A DNA stretch of 64,000 nt from NCBI RefSeq assembly GCF_005484985.1, contig NZ_CP027942.1, positions 1,798,001 through 1,862,000 on the forward strand, written 5' to 3'. Source of the DNA: Agrococcus sp. SGAir0287 (GTDB lineage: Bacteria > Actinomycetota > Actinomycetes > Actinomycetales > Microbacteriaceae). The position numbers and the translations under genes are program-made. Below are positions 8,337 through 16,176 of this stretch, piece by piece (the stretch's first letter is position 1; the number at the start of each line of letters is the position of its first letter). The notes under the pieces are model-generated. The model saw only the letters and a list, made by a program, of their open reading frames with translations. It was not told the origin of the DNA and ran no database searches.

Positions 8337-10234
8337 CGCGAGGGCGAACCCGCGGCGGTCGGCGCGCATTCCGCAGGTGCGGCGTGGCGGGCGGGGTGCG
8401 GCAGGGATGCGAGCACGCGCGGCTCGAGCAGCCCCACGTCGACCGCCAGGGCGATGGCCGGCGCGACGCGCTCGACGAGCGCGTCGACGTGCGCGGCCGA
8501 GGCCGCCGCGATCCGCGCGCGGCGGCGCGCCTCGTGCGCGTCGACCGACGCGCGCGTCATGGGCCAGGACGCGGACGTCCACTGCACGGCGTCGTGCGGG
8601 CGTCCGCGCAGCCGTGCCGCGAGACGCACGACGCACGGGGGCGCCGCGGCGACCGCGAGCGCGGCGAGCGCGACCGCCCACGGCGCACGCGCCTGCACGA
8701 GGTAGGCCGAGTACGGGGTCGCGGCGGCGACGACCCCGCTCGCCGCGCCTGCCGCGAGGGCGAGGATCGCCCACGCCGTCGTCGTCGGCGCCGATCGGAC
8801 CCCACCGGCGCGCTCGAGCACGTCGGCGGCCGCGACGAGCGCTGCGGCGAGCCCGAGCAGCGCGAGCGTCGCCGCGGGCGCTGCGACGTCGGTGGCGTCG
8901 GCCGCGACCGCCCTCCACGCGCCGAGCGCCCACGTCGCCGCGGCGATCGCGGAGGACGCGACGACCAGCAGCACGGTGCGGCCGTATGCGCGCACGATCG
9001 GCAGCGGGGCGTCGTCCTCGAGCACGGGCACGCGCGCCGCGGCGACGAGGTCGACGAGCATGCCCGCCTCCCACGGCACGTGTCGACGCGACCGCCGTCC
9101 CGAGACGGCCTGCACGATGCGCCGTACGAGCCTGCCGCCGTGCGCGCCACCGTCGAGCACCGCCGTGACGGCGCCGATCGGCAGCGACGGGCGCAGCACG
9201 ACCGGCGCGTCGGGGGCGAGCGCGCAGCGCGCCGCGAGGTGCGCGTCGAGCCGCAGGCGTCGCACGTCGATGCGCGCGACCGCATCCCACGCCCGCGTCG
9301 AGAGGATGCCGCGCTCGATCAGACGCGCCGTCCATGCCCGCATGGCCTCGACGAGCTCGCGGCCCTCCGCGGCGTCGAGCGAGCGGATGCTGTCGTCGAA
9401 GCGCGCGGCGAGCGCGCGCAGGCGCACGCTCGGGGTGGCGAGCACGACCCCGAGCGACGGCTCGGCCGCCGAGCGCCCGAGCAGCTGCGGCGCGACTGCC
9501 ACGACGACGGCGCAGACGCCGACGACCCCTGCGAGGCACTGCAGCAGGAGGCCGGCGGCGACGGCGGGCGAGAAGGCCTGGAGCTCGCCGGCGCGCAGCA
9601 CGACGATCGCGAACGTCGCCGCCCACAGCATGAGCGACACGAGGCCCGCTGCGAGCTCGAGCGGCGCGAGCGCGCGCAGGGCTCCGCCGCGCTCCCTGCC
9701 CGCCTCGCCGGTCGCGAGCACCGTGCTCGCGACGACGAGCGCGGACAGGCCGGCGACGAGCGCGCAGGCGCCGAGGTCGTCGCGCAGCGTCTCGCCGTCG
9801 GTCGCGACGAGCCAGACGGGCGCGCCGACCGTGCCGATGACGGCCGCCATCGCGAGCGCGACGCCCGCGACGCGCCCTGCGAGCCCGAGGCGCCGGCCGG
9901 CGGCGCGCGCACGGCCCTCCAGGCGCGCGATGCGGCCGAGCGTGGTGCCCGCGACCGCGAACGCGCCGACGAGGGCCTCCTGCGCTCGGCGCAGCTCGGC
10001 ATCGGACCGGGTGAGCACGAGCGTCGCGAGCGCGTCGCGCAGCGCCTGGTCGGACAGGGACGCGCGGGGGTCGACGTCGAGCACGGCGATCGTGGCGCTC
10101 GCGGCGCCCAGCCCGGGATGCGCGGGGGCGTCGGGTGCGCGCACGGCGCCCGCGTCCTGGGCGCCGTCGTCGTGGCGCGACCAGCGACGCTCGAGGGCGC
10201 TCGCGGCGTCGGCATCGCGCCGATCCGCCGTCAT
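8333..10234 (-). CDS. Large membrane protein of unknown function, paralogue B
   Basis: 633 residues; no family recognised. The N-terminal ~130 residues are soluble and Ala/Arg-rich, followed by hydrophobic segments (GVALAMAAVIGTVGAPVWLV; GACALVAGLSALVVASTVLA; AGLVSLMLWAATFAIVVL; AAGLLLQCLAGVVGVCAVVV). Then come a soluble middle with VLRPSLPIGAVTAVLDGG, LVRRIVQAVSGRR and LVDLVAAARVPVL, four more membrane segments and a helical C-terminus with HDAVQWTSASWPMTRA. The same blocks occur in the upstream gene, so the two are tandem paralogues. A good SD (GAGGGGAG) precedes the ATG at 10234. Forms an operon with the downstream efflux pump. Confidence 0.75.
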   Translation of the reverse strand: MTADRRDADAASALERRWSRHDDGAQDAGAVRAPDAPAHPGLGAASATIAVLDVDPRASLSDQALRDALATLVLTRSDAELRRAQEALVGAFAVAGTTLGRIARLEGRARAAGRRLGLAGRVAGVALAMAAVIGTVGAPVWLVATDGETLRDDLGACALVAGLSALVVASTVLATGEAGRERGGALRALAPLELAAGLVSLMLWAATFAIVVLRAGELQAFSPAVAAGLLLQCLAGVVGVCAVVVAVAPQLLGRSAAEPSLGVVLATPSVRLRALAARFDDSIRSLDAAEGRELVEAMRAWTARLIERGILSTRAWDAVARIDVRRLRLDAHLAARCALAPDAPVVLRPSLPIGAVTAVLDGGAHGGRLVRRIVQAVSGRRSRRHVPWEAGMLVDLVAAARVPVLEDDAPLPIVRAYGRTVLLVVASSAIAAATWALGAWRAVAADATDVAAPAATLALLGLAAALVAAADVLERAGGVRSAPTTTAWAILALAAGAASGVVAAATPYSAYLVQARAPWAVALAALAVAAAPPCVVRLAARLRGRPHDAVQWTSASWPMTRASVDAHEARRRARIAAASAAHVDALVERVAPAIALAVDVGLLEPRVLASLPHPARHAAPAECAPTAAGSPSR

Positions 10235-10309
10235 GGGGCGCTCCCCTCGTCCAGGGCTCACGATCCCACGCTCCGCGCTCCGCTGCCAAGGGGTCGCGGG
10301 TGCGGCGGA

Positions 10310-12253
10310 TCAGGCGTCGTCGGCGTCGCGCGCGTCCGCCTCCCTCGACCAGCTCGCGCGGCGGGCGGCGGTGGCGACGGAGTTCAGCACCGCCGCGTCG
10401 AGCCTGCCGAGGTCGACCGCGAGGCGGAGCGCGGGCTCGAGCTCGTCGGCGACCTCGTCGAGCAGCGCGTCCTGCACGAGGGCTCGACGCCGGCGATCCG
10501 CCTCCACCTGCGCGGCGCGTGCACGCGAGAGGGGCCACTCGGCGGATCCCGGATGCACCGCGTCGTGCCGTCGACCGCCGAGCGCCTCCGCGACGCGCCA
10601 CCCACCGGCCGCGAGCGCGACGAGCGCGACGACCGCGAGCATCGCGACGTCCCCGGCGCGAAGGCCGCGGAGGTAGGGCGAGGACGCGCCCGCTCCGGCG
10701 ACGAGGGAGGCGGCGATCCCCGCGCACGCCGCCGTTGCAATCCACCCGAGCGTCGTCGGGCGCGCGCGCAGGGATCCGACGCGCTCGCGCACGTCGACGA
10801 GCGCGAGCAGCACCGCGGCGATCCATGCGAAGGCGACGGCGGCGGACGGCGACGTCGGCTCGCGGAACGCCGCTGCCTCGGGCAGCCATGCGAGCGTCGC
10901 GGCGAGGCTGCCGAGCGCCGTGCCCCAGCCCGCGAGGACGACGGTCGGCCACAGGCGCGAGAGCGCGATGGCGAGTCTGCGATCGCGAGCCAGGATGGGC
11001 ACGCGCGCCGCGGCGACGAGGTCGACGAGCACGGCTGCGTCGAAGGGCAGGCCGACGGCGAGCCGCTCCCCCGCCACCTCGCGCACGACGCGGCGCACGA
11101 GCCCAGCCGAGCGCGGCCGGCCGCCGATGACGGCGGCGACGACCGGCACCGGGAGGTGCGGCCGGAGCACGACCTCGACCGACGGGTCGTGCGCGAGCCG
11201 CGCGGCGAGCGCGGCGTCGAGCGCGACGCCGGTCGGACCCACGCGCAGCATCGCCGCTCGCGCGCCCGCATCGACGGTGCCGGATGCGACGAGCCGGTCG
11301 GTCTGCGACGCCACCGCGGAGCGCAGCGCCGTCCAGTCGCCCGCATCCAGCGCCGCCAGGCGCCCTCGGAACGTGCGCTCGAGCGCGACGATCGCCTGCT
11401 CGGGCGGCGCCGTGCGCGCGCTCGGCGCGTGCGCCGCGGGCTCGAGCACGATCGGCCCACGCCGCAGCACGATCAGCAGCACGACCCAGGCGACGAGCGC
11501 GGCCGCGTGCACCGCGAGCCCGGCGACGATGCCGGGCTGCCACGCCGAGAGGGACGACGTGCGGACGACGAGCACGACGATCGGCACGAGCATCCAGACG
11601 AGGAGGCCGACCATGAGCAGCACCCCGCCCGCGCCGACGCCCGGCCGGCCGGCCGGTGCCGCCGTCGGCCGCCTCGGCTCGATGGTGAGCGAGAGCGGCA
11701 GCCCGACGAGCACGAACGCGCCCGCGCCCGTGAGCAGCGCGGTCGCCTCCAGCTCGCCGCGCAGGTCGACGTCCCGCCGCGCCGAGACCCAGATGGGGGC
11801 GCAGAGGACCACGAGCGCTGCGGCGAATCCCACGAGACCCGCGACCGGAGGCCATCCGCGCCATCGCAGCACCCGCCGCGCGACCGCGAGCGCCCGCAGC
11901 AGCGCCGTCCGCGGCGAGCGCTCGACGCGCAGCGACGCGGCGAGGGCGGCCTGGGACGCGCGCACCTCGGCGTCGAGATCGTCCAGTCCGAGCGTGGCGA
12001 GGGAGCCGAGCAGCTCCTGCGGGCTCGGCTCGCCCTCCACGCGCAGCGAGCCCACCTCGACGGGCGAGCCGTCGACCTCGACGAGCAGCCGTCGCACGGG
12101 CGGCGGCGGCCCCACGGGCTCGGGCGGCGTCGCAACCCGCGTCCGGGCACGAGGACGACGCCAGCGCTCCGACCCGTCGTCGACCCGCGACGCCGCCTCG
12201 GCGGAGCGGCCGCGGTCGTGGTCGCGCCACGATCGCCGTCGCCGCTGCGCCAT
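10310..12253 (-). CDS. Large membrane protein of unknown function, paralogue A
   Basis: 647 residues, homologous along its length to the next gene. Shared landmarks are VLRPHLPVPVVAAVIGG, LVRRVVREVAGER, LVDLVAAARVPIL and a C-terminal RRHDAVHPGSAEWPLSRARAAQ followed by a helical LRLAVDLGRLDAAVL. It has two groups of about four membrane segments flanking a ~200-residue soluble region. The N-terminal 50 residues are strongly basic (MAQRRRRSWRDHDRGR). The start at 12253 has AGAGGGG a few nt upstream; an ATG at ~12277 is possible. Function unknown; divergently transcribed from ku. Confidence 0.72.
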   Translation of the reverse strand: MAQRRRRSWRDHDRGRSAEAASRVDDGSERWRRPRARTRVATPPEPVGPPPPVRRLLVEVDGSPVEVGSLRVEGEPSPQELLGSLATLGLDDLDAEVRASQAALAASLRVERSPRTALLRALAVARRVLRWRGWPPVAGLVGFAAALVVLCAPIWVSARRDVDLRGELEATALLTGAGAFVLVGLPLSLTIEPRRPTAAPAGRPGVGAGGVLLMVGLLVWMLVPIVVLVVRTSSLSAWQPGIVAGLAVHAAALVAWVVLLIVLRRGPIVLEPAAHAPSARTAPPEQAIVALERTFRGRLAALDAGDWTALRSAVASQTDRLVASGTVDAGARAAMLRVGPTGVALDAALAARLAHDPSVEVVLRPHLPVPVVAAVIGGRPRSAGLVRRVVREVAGERLAVGLPFDAAVLVDLVAAARVPILARDRRLAIALSRLWPTVVLAGWGTALGSLAATLAWLPEAAAFREPTSPSAAVAFAWIAAVLLALVDVRERVGSLRARPTTLGWIATAACAGIAASLVAGAGASSPYLRGLRAGDVAMLAVVALVALAAGGWRVAEALGGRRHDAVHPGSAEWPLSRARAAQVEADRRRRALVQDALLDEVADELEPALRLAVDLGRLDAAVLNSVATAARRASWSREADARDADDA

Positions 12254-12328
12254 GCCGCCCCTCTCGTCGCCCGCCATGCTCGCATCCGAGCGTCGCGGCA
12301 ACCTGAGCACCGCATCCCTCGAGGCCTT

Positions 12329-12355
12329 GTCGAAGGTTCGACGCCGGTGCAGCAT
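12329..12355 (+). promoter_or_regulatory. Palindrome and weak -10 upstream of ku
   Basis: GTCGAAGGTTCGAC (12329-12342) is a 14-bp dyad (GTCGAA-GG-TTCGAC) in the ku/paralogue A intergenic region. CAGCAT (12350-12355) ends 6 nt before the ku ATG, a degenerate version of the leaderless -10 pattern. The dyad could bind a regulator of the NHEJ genes. It lacks the 4-nt spacer of the known actinobacterial LexA box. Confidence 0.35.
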
Positions 12356-12361
12356 GGCTGC

Positions 12362-13198
12362 ATGCGCGCCATGTGGAAGGGATCCATCGCCTTCGGGCTC
12401 GTCAACGTCCCCGTGAAGCTCTACTCGGCGACCGAGACCCACGACGTGCGGCTGCATCAGGTGCACGACGAGGACGGCGGCCGCATCCGGTATCAGCGCA
12501 AGTGCGAGGTGTGCGGCGAGGTCGTGCCGTACGAGCACATCGACAAGGCGTACGAGGAGGACGGCAAGACGGTCGTGCTGCGCGACGAGGACCTGAAGTC
12601 GCTGCCCGTCGAGCGCTCGCGCGAGATCGAGGTCGTGCAGTTCGTGCCGTCGAAGCAGATCGACCCCATCCGACTCGAGAAGTCGTACTACCTCGAGCCC
12701 ACGGGCTCCGCGCTCAAGGCGTACACGCTGCTGCGACGCGTGCTCGACGAGACCGCCCGCACCGCGATCGTGCGCATCTCGATCCGCCAGCGCCAGCGCC
12801 TCGCCGTGCTGCGCGTGCACGACGACGTGCTCATGGTGCAGACGATGCTGTGGGACGACGAGATCCGCGCCGCCGAGTTCGCCTCGCTCGACGAGCGTCC
12901 GCGCATCGCCGCGAAGGAGCTCGACCTCGCGAAGGCGATCGTCAAGGAGCTCTCGGGCGACTTCGCGCCGGAGGAGTACGAGGACGACTACCAGGTGCAG
13001 CTGCGGCAGCTCGTCGACGCGAAGCTCGAGCAGGGCGATGCGATCGACACGGCCGCGACGTTCGGCGAGGAGGCCGAGGAGGCCGAGGTGCTCGACCTCA
13101 TGGAGGCGCTGCAGCGGTCCGTCGAGCGCCGCAAGGGCGCGAAGGCCGACGCGAAGGGCGCGAAGGGCTCGGGCTCGAAGCGCTCGAAGTCGGCCTGA
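12362..13198 (+). CDS. ku: Non-homologous end-joining protein Ku
   Basis: 278-residue bacterial Ku. It starts with the family hallmark MWKGSIAFGLVNVPVKLYSAT, has the CxxC pair in KCEVCGEVV (zinc-finger-like remnant), the LEKSYYLEP core-domain segment and VLRVHDDVLMVQTMLWDDEIR. The C-terminus is a Lys/Ser-rich tail (RRKGAKADAKGAKGSGSKR), typical of actinobacterial Ku and probably DNA-binding. Ku forms homodimeric rings on DNA ends and recruits LigD, which is the next gene 10 nt downstream. The start at 12362 gives MRAMWKG; ATG at 12371 is equally plausible. Confidence 0.97.
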   Translation: MRAMWKGSIAFGLVNVPVKLYSATETHDVRLHQVHDEDGGRIRYQRKCEVCGEVVPYEHIDKAYEEDGKTVVLRDEDLKSLPVERSREIEVVQFVPSKQIDPIRLEKSYYLEPTGSALKAYTLLRRVLDETARTAIVRISIRQRQRLAVLRVHDDVLMVQTMLWDDEIRAAEFASLDERPRIAAKELDLAKAIVKELSGDFAPEEYEDDYQVQLRQLVDAKLEQGDAIDTAATFGEEAEEAEVLDLMEALQRSVERRKGAKADAKGAKGSGSKRSKSA

Positions 13199-13208
13199 GG
13201 AGTCGCGC

Positions 13209-15560
13209 GTGGCCGAGCAGAGCGTGCGCGTCGGTGGTCGCACGCTCGGCGTGTCGAACCTCGACAAGGTGCTCTACCCCGACGCAGGCACGACGAAGGC
13301 CGACGTCATCGCGTACCTGCAGGAGGTCGCGCCCGTCATGCTGCCGCACGTGCGCGACCGCCCCGTGACCCGCAAGCGCTGGGTGCACGGCGTCGGCACG
13401 GCCGAGGACCCCGGCGAGGTCTTCTTCGTGAAGGCGCTCGAGCAGGGTGCGCCCTCGTGGATCCCCCGCCGACCCATCGAGCACAAGGAGGGGCCGAAGG
13501 AGTACCCGCTCGTCGAGGACGCCGCGACGCTCGCATGGCTCGCGCAGATGGCGGCGCTCGAGCTGCACGTGCCGCAGTGGCGCTTCGGTCCGGACGGCGC
13601 GCGCCGCGATCCCGACCGGCTCGTGCTCGACCTCGACCCCGGCGAGGGCGCCGGGCTGGCGCAGTGCCAGGAGGTGGCGTTGCTCGCGCGCGACCTGCTC
13701 GAGGACATGGGGCTGCGGCCGCTGCCCGTCACGAGCGGCTCGAAGGGCATCCACCTCTACGCGCGCATCGACGGCCTGGATGCGGAGCAGGCGTCCGCGC
13801 TCGCGAAGGCGATCGCCGTGTCGCTCGAGGAGCTGCATCCCGATCTCGTCGTCTCGTCGCAGCGCAAGGCGAGCCGTGTCGGCAAGGTGCTCGTCGACTG
13901 GAGCCAGAACTCCGGCGCCAAGACGACCGTCGCGCCCTACTCGCTGCGCGGACGCCCGACGCCGACCGTCGCGGCACCGCGCACGTGGCGCGAGATCGAG
14001 TCGGACGGGCTCGCGCAGCTCACCTACCGCGAGGTGCTCGAGCGCGTCGCCCGCGACGGCGACCTCCTCGCGCCCCTCGCGCCACCGCCCATGGTCGACC
14101 GTCTCGCCGTGTACCGCCAGAAGCGCTCCGCCGACCGCACCCCGGAGCCCGTGCCCGACGAGGCGCCGCAGCCGACGTACGGCCGTTCCTTCGTGATCCA
14201 CGAGCATCACGCCTCGAGCCTCCACTGGGACCTCCGGCTCGAGCACGACGGCGTGCTCATGTCGTGGGCGATCCCGAAGGGCATCCCGACCTCCGGCGAG
14301 AAGGATCGGCTCGCGGTGCGCACCGAGGACCATCCGCTCGAGTACGGCCGCTTCGAGGGCGTGATCCCGAAGGGAGAGTACGGCGCGGGCGAGATCCGCA
14401 TCTGGGATGCCGGCGACTACACCGTGAAGGACTGGGATCCGGGCCTGAAGGCCGTCACGCTGCACGGGCGACCCGACGGCGGCCTCGGCGGCTCGCCCGT
14501 GCGGATCGCGCTCGTGCAGACCGACGGCGACCAGTGGCTGTGCCACCGCATGCGGCTGCCGACGGCGTCGGCAGAGCGATCGCAGCGCTCGCGCGGTGCT
14601 GCCGTGCCGCGCACGCCGTCGCCGATGCTCGCGTCGACGCGCTCGCTCGCCGACGTCGGCGACGGATGGGTGTTCGAGCCGAAGTGGGACGGATGGCGCG
14701 CGCTCGTGACCGTCGACGGCGACGACGTGCGGCTGCGGTCGCGGTCCGGCCAGTCGCTCACGGACGGGTTCTCGGAGCTGCTCGCGCCCATCCGGCAGGC
14801 GGTGACCGCGGAGCGCGCCATCGTCGACGGTGAGCTCGTCGCAGGCGCTGGCGGCGGCGACTTCTCCTCGCTGCAGGGCCGGCTTGGCGACCCTCGCGCG
14901 CGTGGGCGCGCCGTCGACCGCGGCGAGCCCGTGGCCCTCGTGCTCTTCGACGCGCTCGAGGTCGACGGACGCTCGCTCCTGCGCCTGCCGCTCGCCGAGC
15001 GGCGCGAGGAGCTCGAGCGCATCGTCGTGCCCTCCGATCGCGTCGCGATCACCGAGCAGCTCTCGGGGTCGGCGGCGGCGATCGTCGAGGCGTCGCAGCG
15101 GCTCGGCATCGAGGGGCTCGTGGCCAAGCGCCTGTCGTCGACGTATCAGCCGGGCGCGCGCAGCGACGACTGGCGCAAGGTCGTGCACGTGCGCACGCAC
15201 GAGGTCGCGGTCGTCGGATGGCTGCCCGGCGAGGGCTCGCTCGGCCGCACCTTCGGCTCGCTCGTGCTGGCGGCGCCGGACGCGGACGGGCGGCTGCGCT
15301 ACGCCGGCCGCGTCGGCACGGGCTTCTCGGCCCGCGATCGCGCGACGATCCGCGAGCGGCTGCCCGACCAGACGCGCGCCTCCCGCGCCGTCGACGACGT
15401 GCCGCCCGACGTCGCGAGGGCGATGACGTGGATGCGCGCCGCCGTCGGCGAGGTGCGCTTCACTGCGGTGACGGAGGCGGGCGCATTCCGCCAGCCCGTG
15501 TGGCGCGGCCTGCGCCCCGACAAGTCGCTCGACGACCTGACCCCGCTCCCCGATCGCTGA
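13209..15560 (+). CDS. ligD: Multidomain ATP-dependent DNA ligase LigD (POL-PE-LIG)
   Basis: 783-residue NHEJ ligase with the mycobacterial domain order. The primase-polymerase domain (about 1-290) has its metal-binding DLDPGEG (D141, D143) and TSGSKGIHLY. The 3'-phosphoesterase domain (about 310-470) has HEHHASSLHWDLRLEHDG starting at H331. The ligase domain (about 490-783) has the adenylated lysine in EPKWDGWR (K492). The GTG start has GAGGAG 6 nt upstream; that SD overlaps the ku stop codon, so ku and ligD form an operon. LigD fills, trims and seals double-strand breaks with Ku. Confidence 0.97.
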   Translation: MAEQSVRVGGRTLGVSNLDKVLYPDAGTTKADVIAYLQEVAPVMLPHVRDRPVTRKRWVHGVGTAEDPGEVFFVKALEQGAPSWIPRRPIEHKEGPKEYPLVEDAATLAWLAQMAALELHVPQWRFGPDGARRDPDRLVLDLDPGEGAGLAQCQEVALLARDLLEDMGLRPLPVTSGSKGIHLYARIDGLDAEQASALAKAIAVSLEELHPDLVVSSQRKASRVGKVLVDWSQNSGAKTTVAPYSLRGRPTPTVAAPRTWREIESDGLAQLTYREVLERVARDGDLLAPLAPPPMVDRLAVYRQKRSADRTPEPVPDEAPQPTYGRSFVIHEHHASSLHWDLRLEHDGVLMSWAIPKGIPTSGEKDRLAVRTEDHPLEYGRFEGVIPKGEYGAGEIRIWDAGDYTVKDWDPGLKAVTLHGRPDGGLGGSPVRIALVQTDGDQWLCHRMRLPTASAERSQRSRGAAVPRTPSPMLASTRSLADVGDGWVFEPKWDGWRALVTVDGDDVRLRSRSGQSLTDGFSELLAPIRQAVTAERAIVDGELVAGAGGGDFSSLQGRLGDPRARGRAVDRGEPVALVLFDALEVDGRSLLRLPLAERREELERIVVPSDRVAITEQLSGSAAAIVEASQRLGIEGLVAKRLSSTYQPGARSDDWRKVVHVRTHEVAVVGWLPGEGSLGRTFGSLVLAAPDADGRLRYAGRVGTGFSARDRATIRERLPDQTRASRAVDDVPPDVARAMTWMRAAVGEVRFTAVTEAGAFRQPVWRGLRPDKSLDDLTPLPDR

Positions 15561-15600
15561 GCCGCGGCGTGAGGAGCAACCCGGCCGCGAATGGCGATCT

Positions 15601-16130
15601 CCCAGCTCCTCCCCACCGCTCCTTGCGGTGCGCCCTTCGAGACGCTCGCTGCGCTCGCTCCTCAGGACCCGCGCAGCGAGCCTCGAAAGGAGCACCGACC
15701 CTCACACCCCGGCCACCCGCCTGACCCGTGCCGTCTCTCCCAACCGCTCCTTGAGGTGCGAGCGCACCGAGCCTCGAAAGGAGCACCGACCCTCCCACCC
15801 CGGCCACCCGACTGACCCGCGCCACCTCCCCGCACCGCACCTTGAAGTGGACCCTTCGAGACGCGCGCTGCGCTCGCTCCGACCGTCCCGTGCCGCTCCC
15901 CTGAACCGCTCCTTGAGGTGCGAGCGCAGCGAGCCTCGAAAGGAGCACCGACCCTCCCACTCCGGCCACCCGACTGACCCGCGCCACCTCCCCGAACCGC
16001 TCCTCGAGGTGGACCCTTCGAGACGCGCGCTGCGCTCGCTCCGACCGTCCCGTGCCGCTCCCCCGAACCGCTCCTTGAGGTGCGAGCGCAGCGAGCCTCG
16101 AAAGGAGCACCGACCCTCCCGAACCGGCCA
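15601..16130. repeat. 162-bp tandem repeat with inverted REP-like elements
   Basis: The gap between ligD and the HNH gene (15561-16176) is filled by about three copies of a 162-bp unit. The CGCTCCTTGAGG block starts at 15745, 15907 and 16069, and the CCCTTCGAGACGCGCGCTGC block at about 15852 and 16014, both with a 162-bp period; a diverged partial unit precedes them (from ~15631). Within each unit GAGCGCAGCGAGCCTCGAAAGG and the CCTTCGAGACGC...GCTC block are near reverse complements, so each unit could fold into a large hairpin. Such CGAGCGCAGCGAGCCTCG elements resemble dispersed intergenic palindromes of actinobacteria. No gene is seen in this stretch. Confidence 0.8.
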
Positions 16131-16176
16131 TCCGCGCCGGGGGTTCCGTGTCGGTGGTCGCTGGCAGAGTCGGGTC

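Noticed and set aside
4217..12230. Very long open frames on strands opposite to or out of frame with real genes (up to ~1800 codons)
   Set aside because: They are Arg/Ala/Gly/Pro-rich translations without domains, expected at this GC content; the real genes in other frames carry clear family motifs.
12329..12342. LexA/SOS box upstream of ku
   Set aside because: The dyad has a 2-nt centre, not the 4-nt spacer of the actinobacterial LexA consensus.
15601..16130. CRISPR array
   Set aside because: The repeat unit is 162 bp with no short-repeat/unique-spacer structure and no cas genes nearby.
15628..16176. Extended N-terminus for the HNH protein through the repeat array
   Set aside because: The upstream frame merely translates the repeats; the DUF222 domain begins just after the ATG at 16177.
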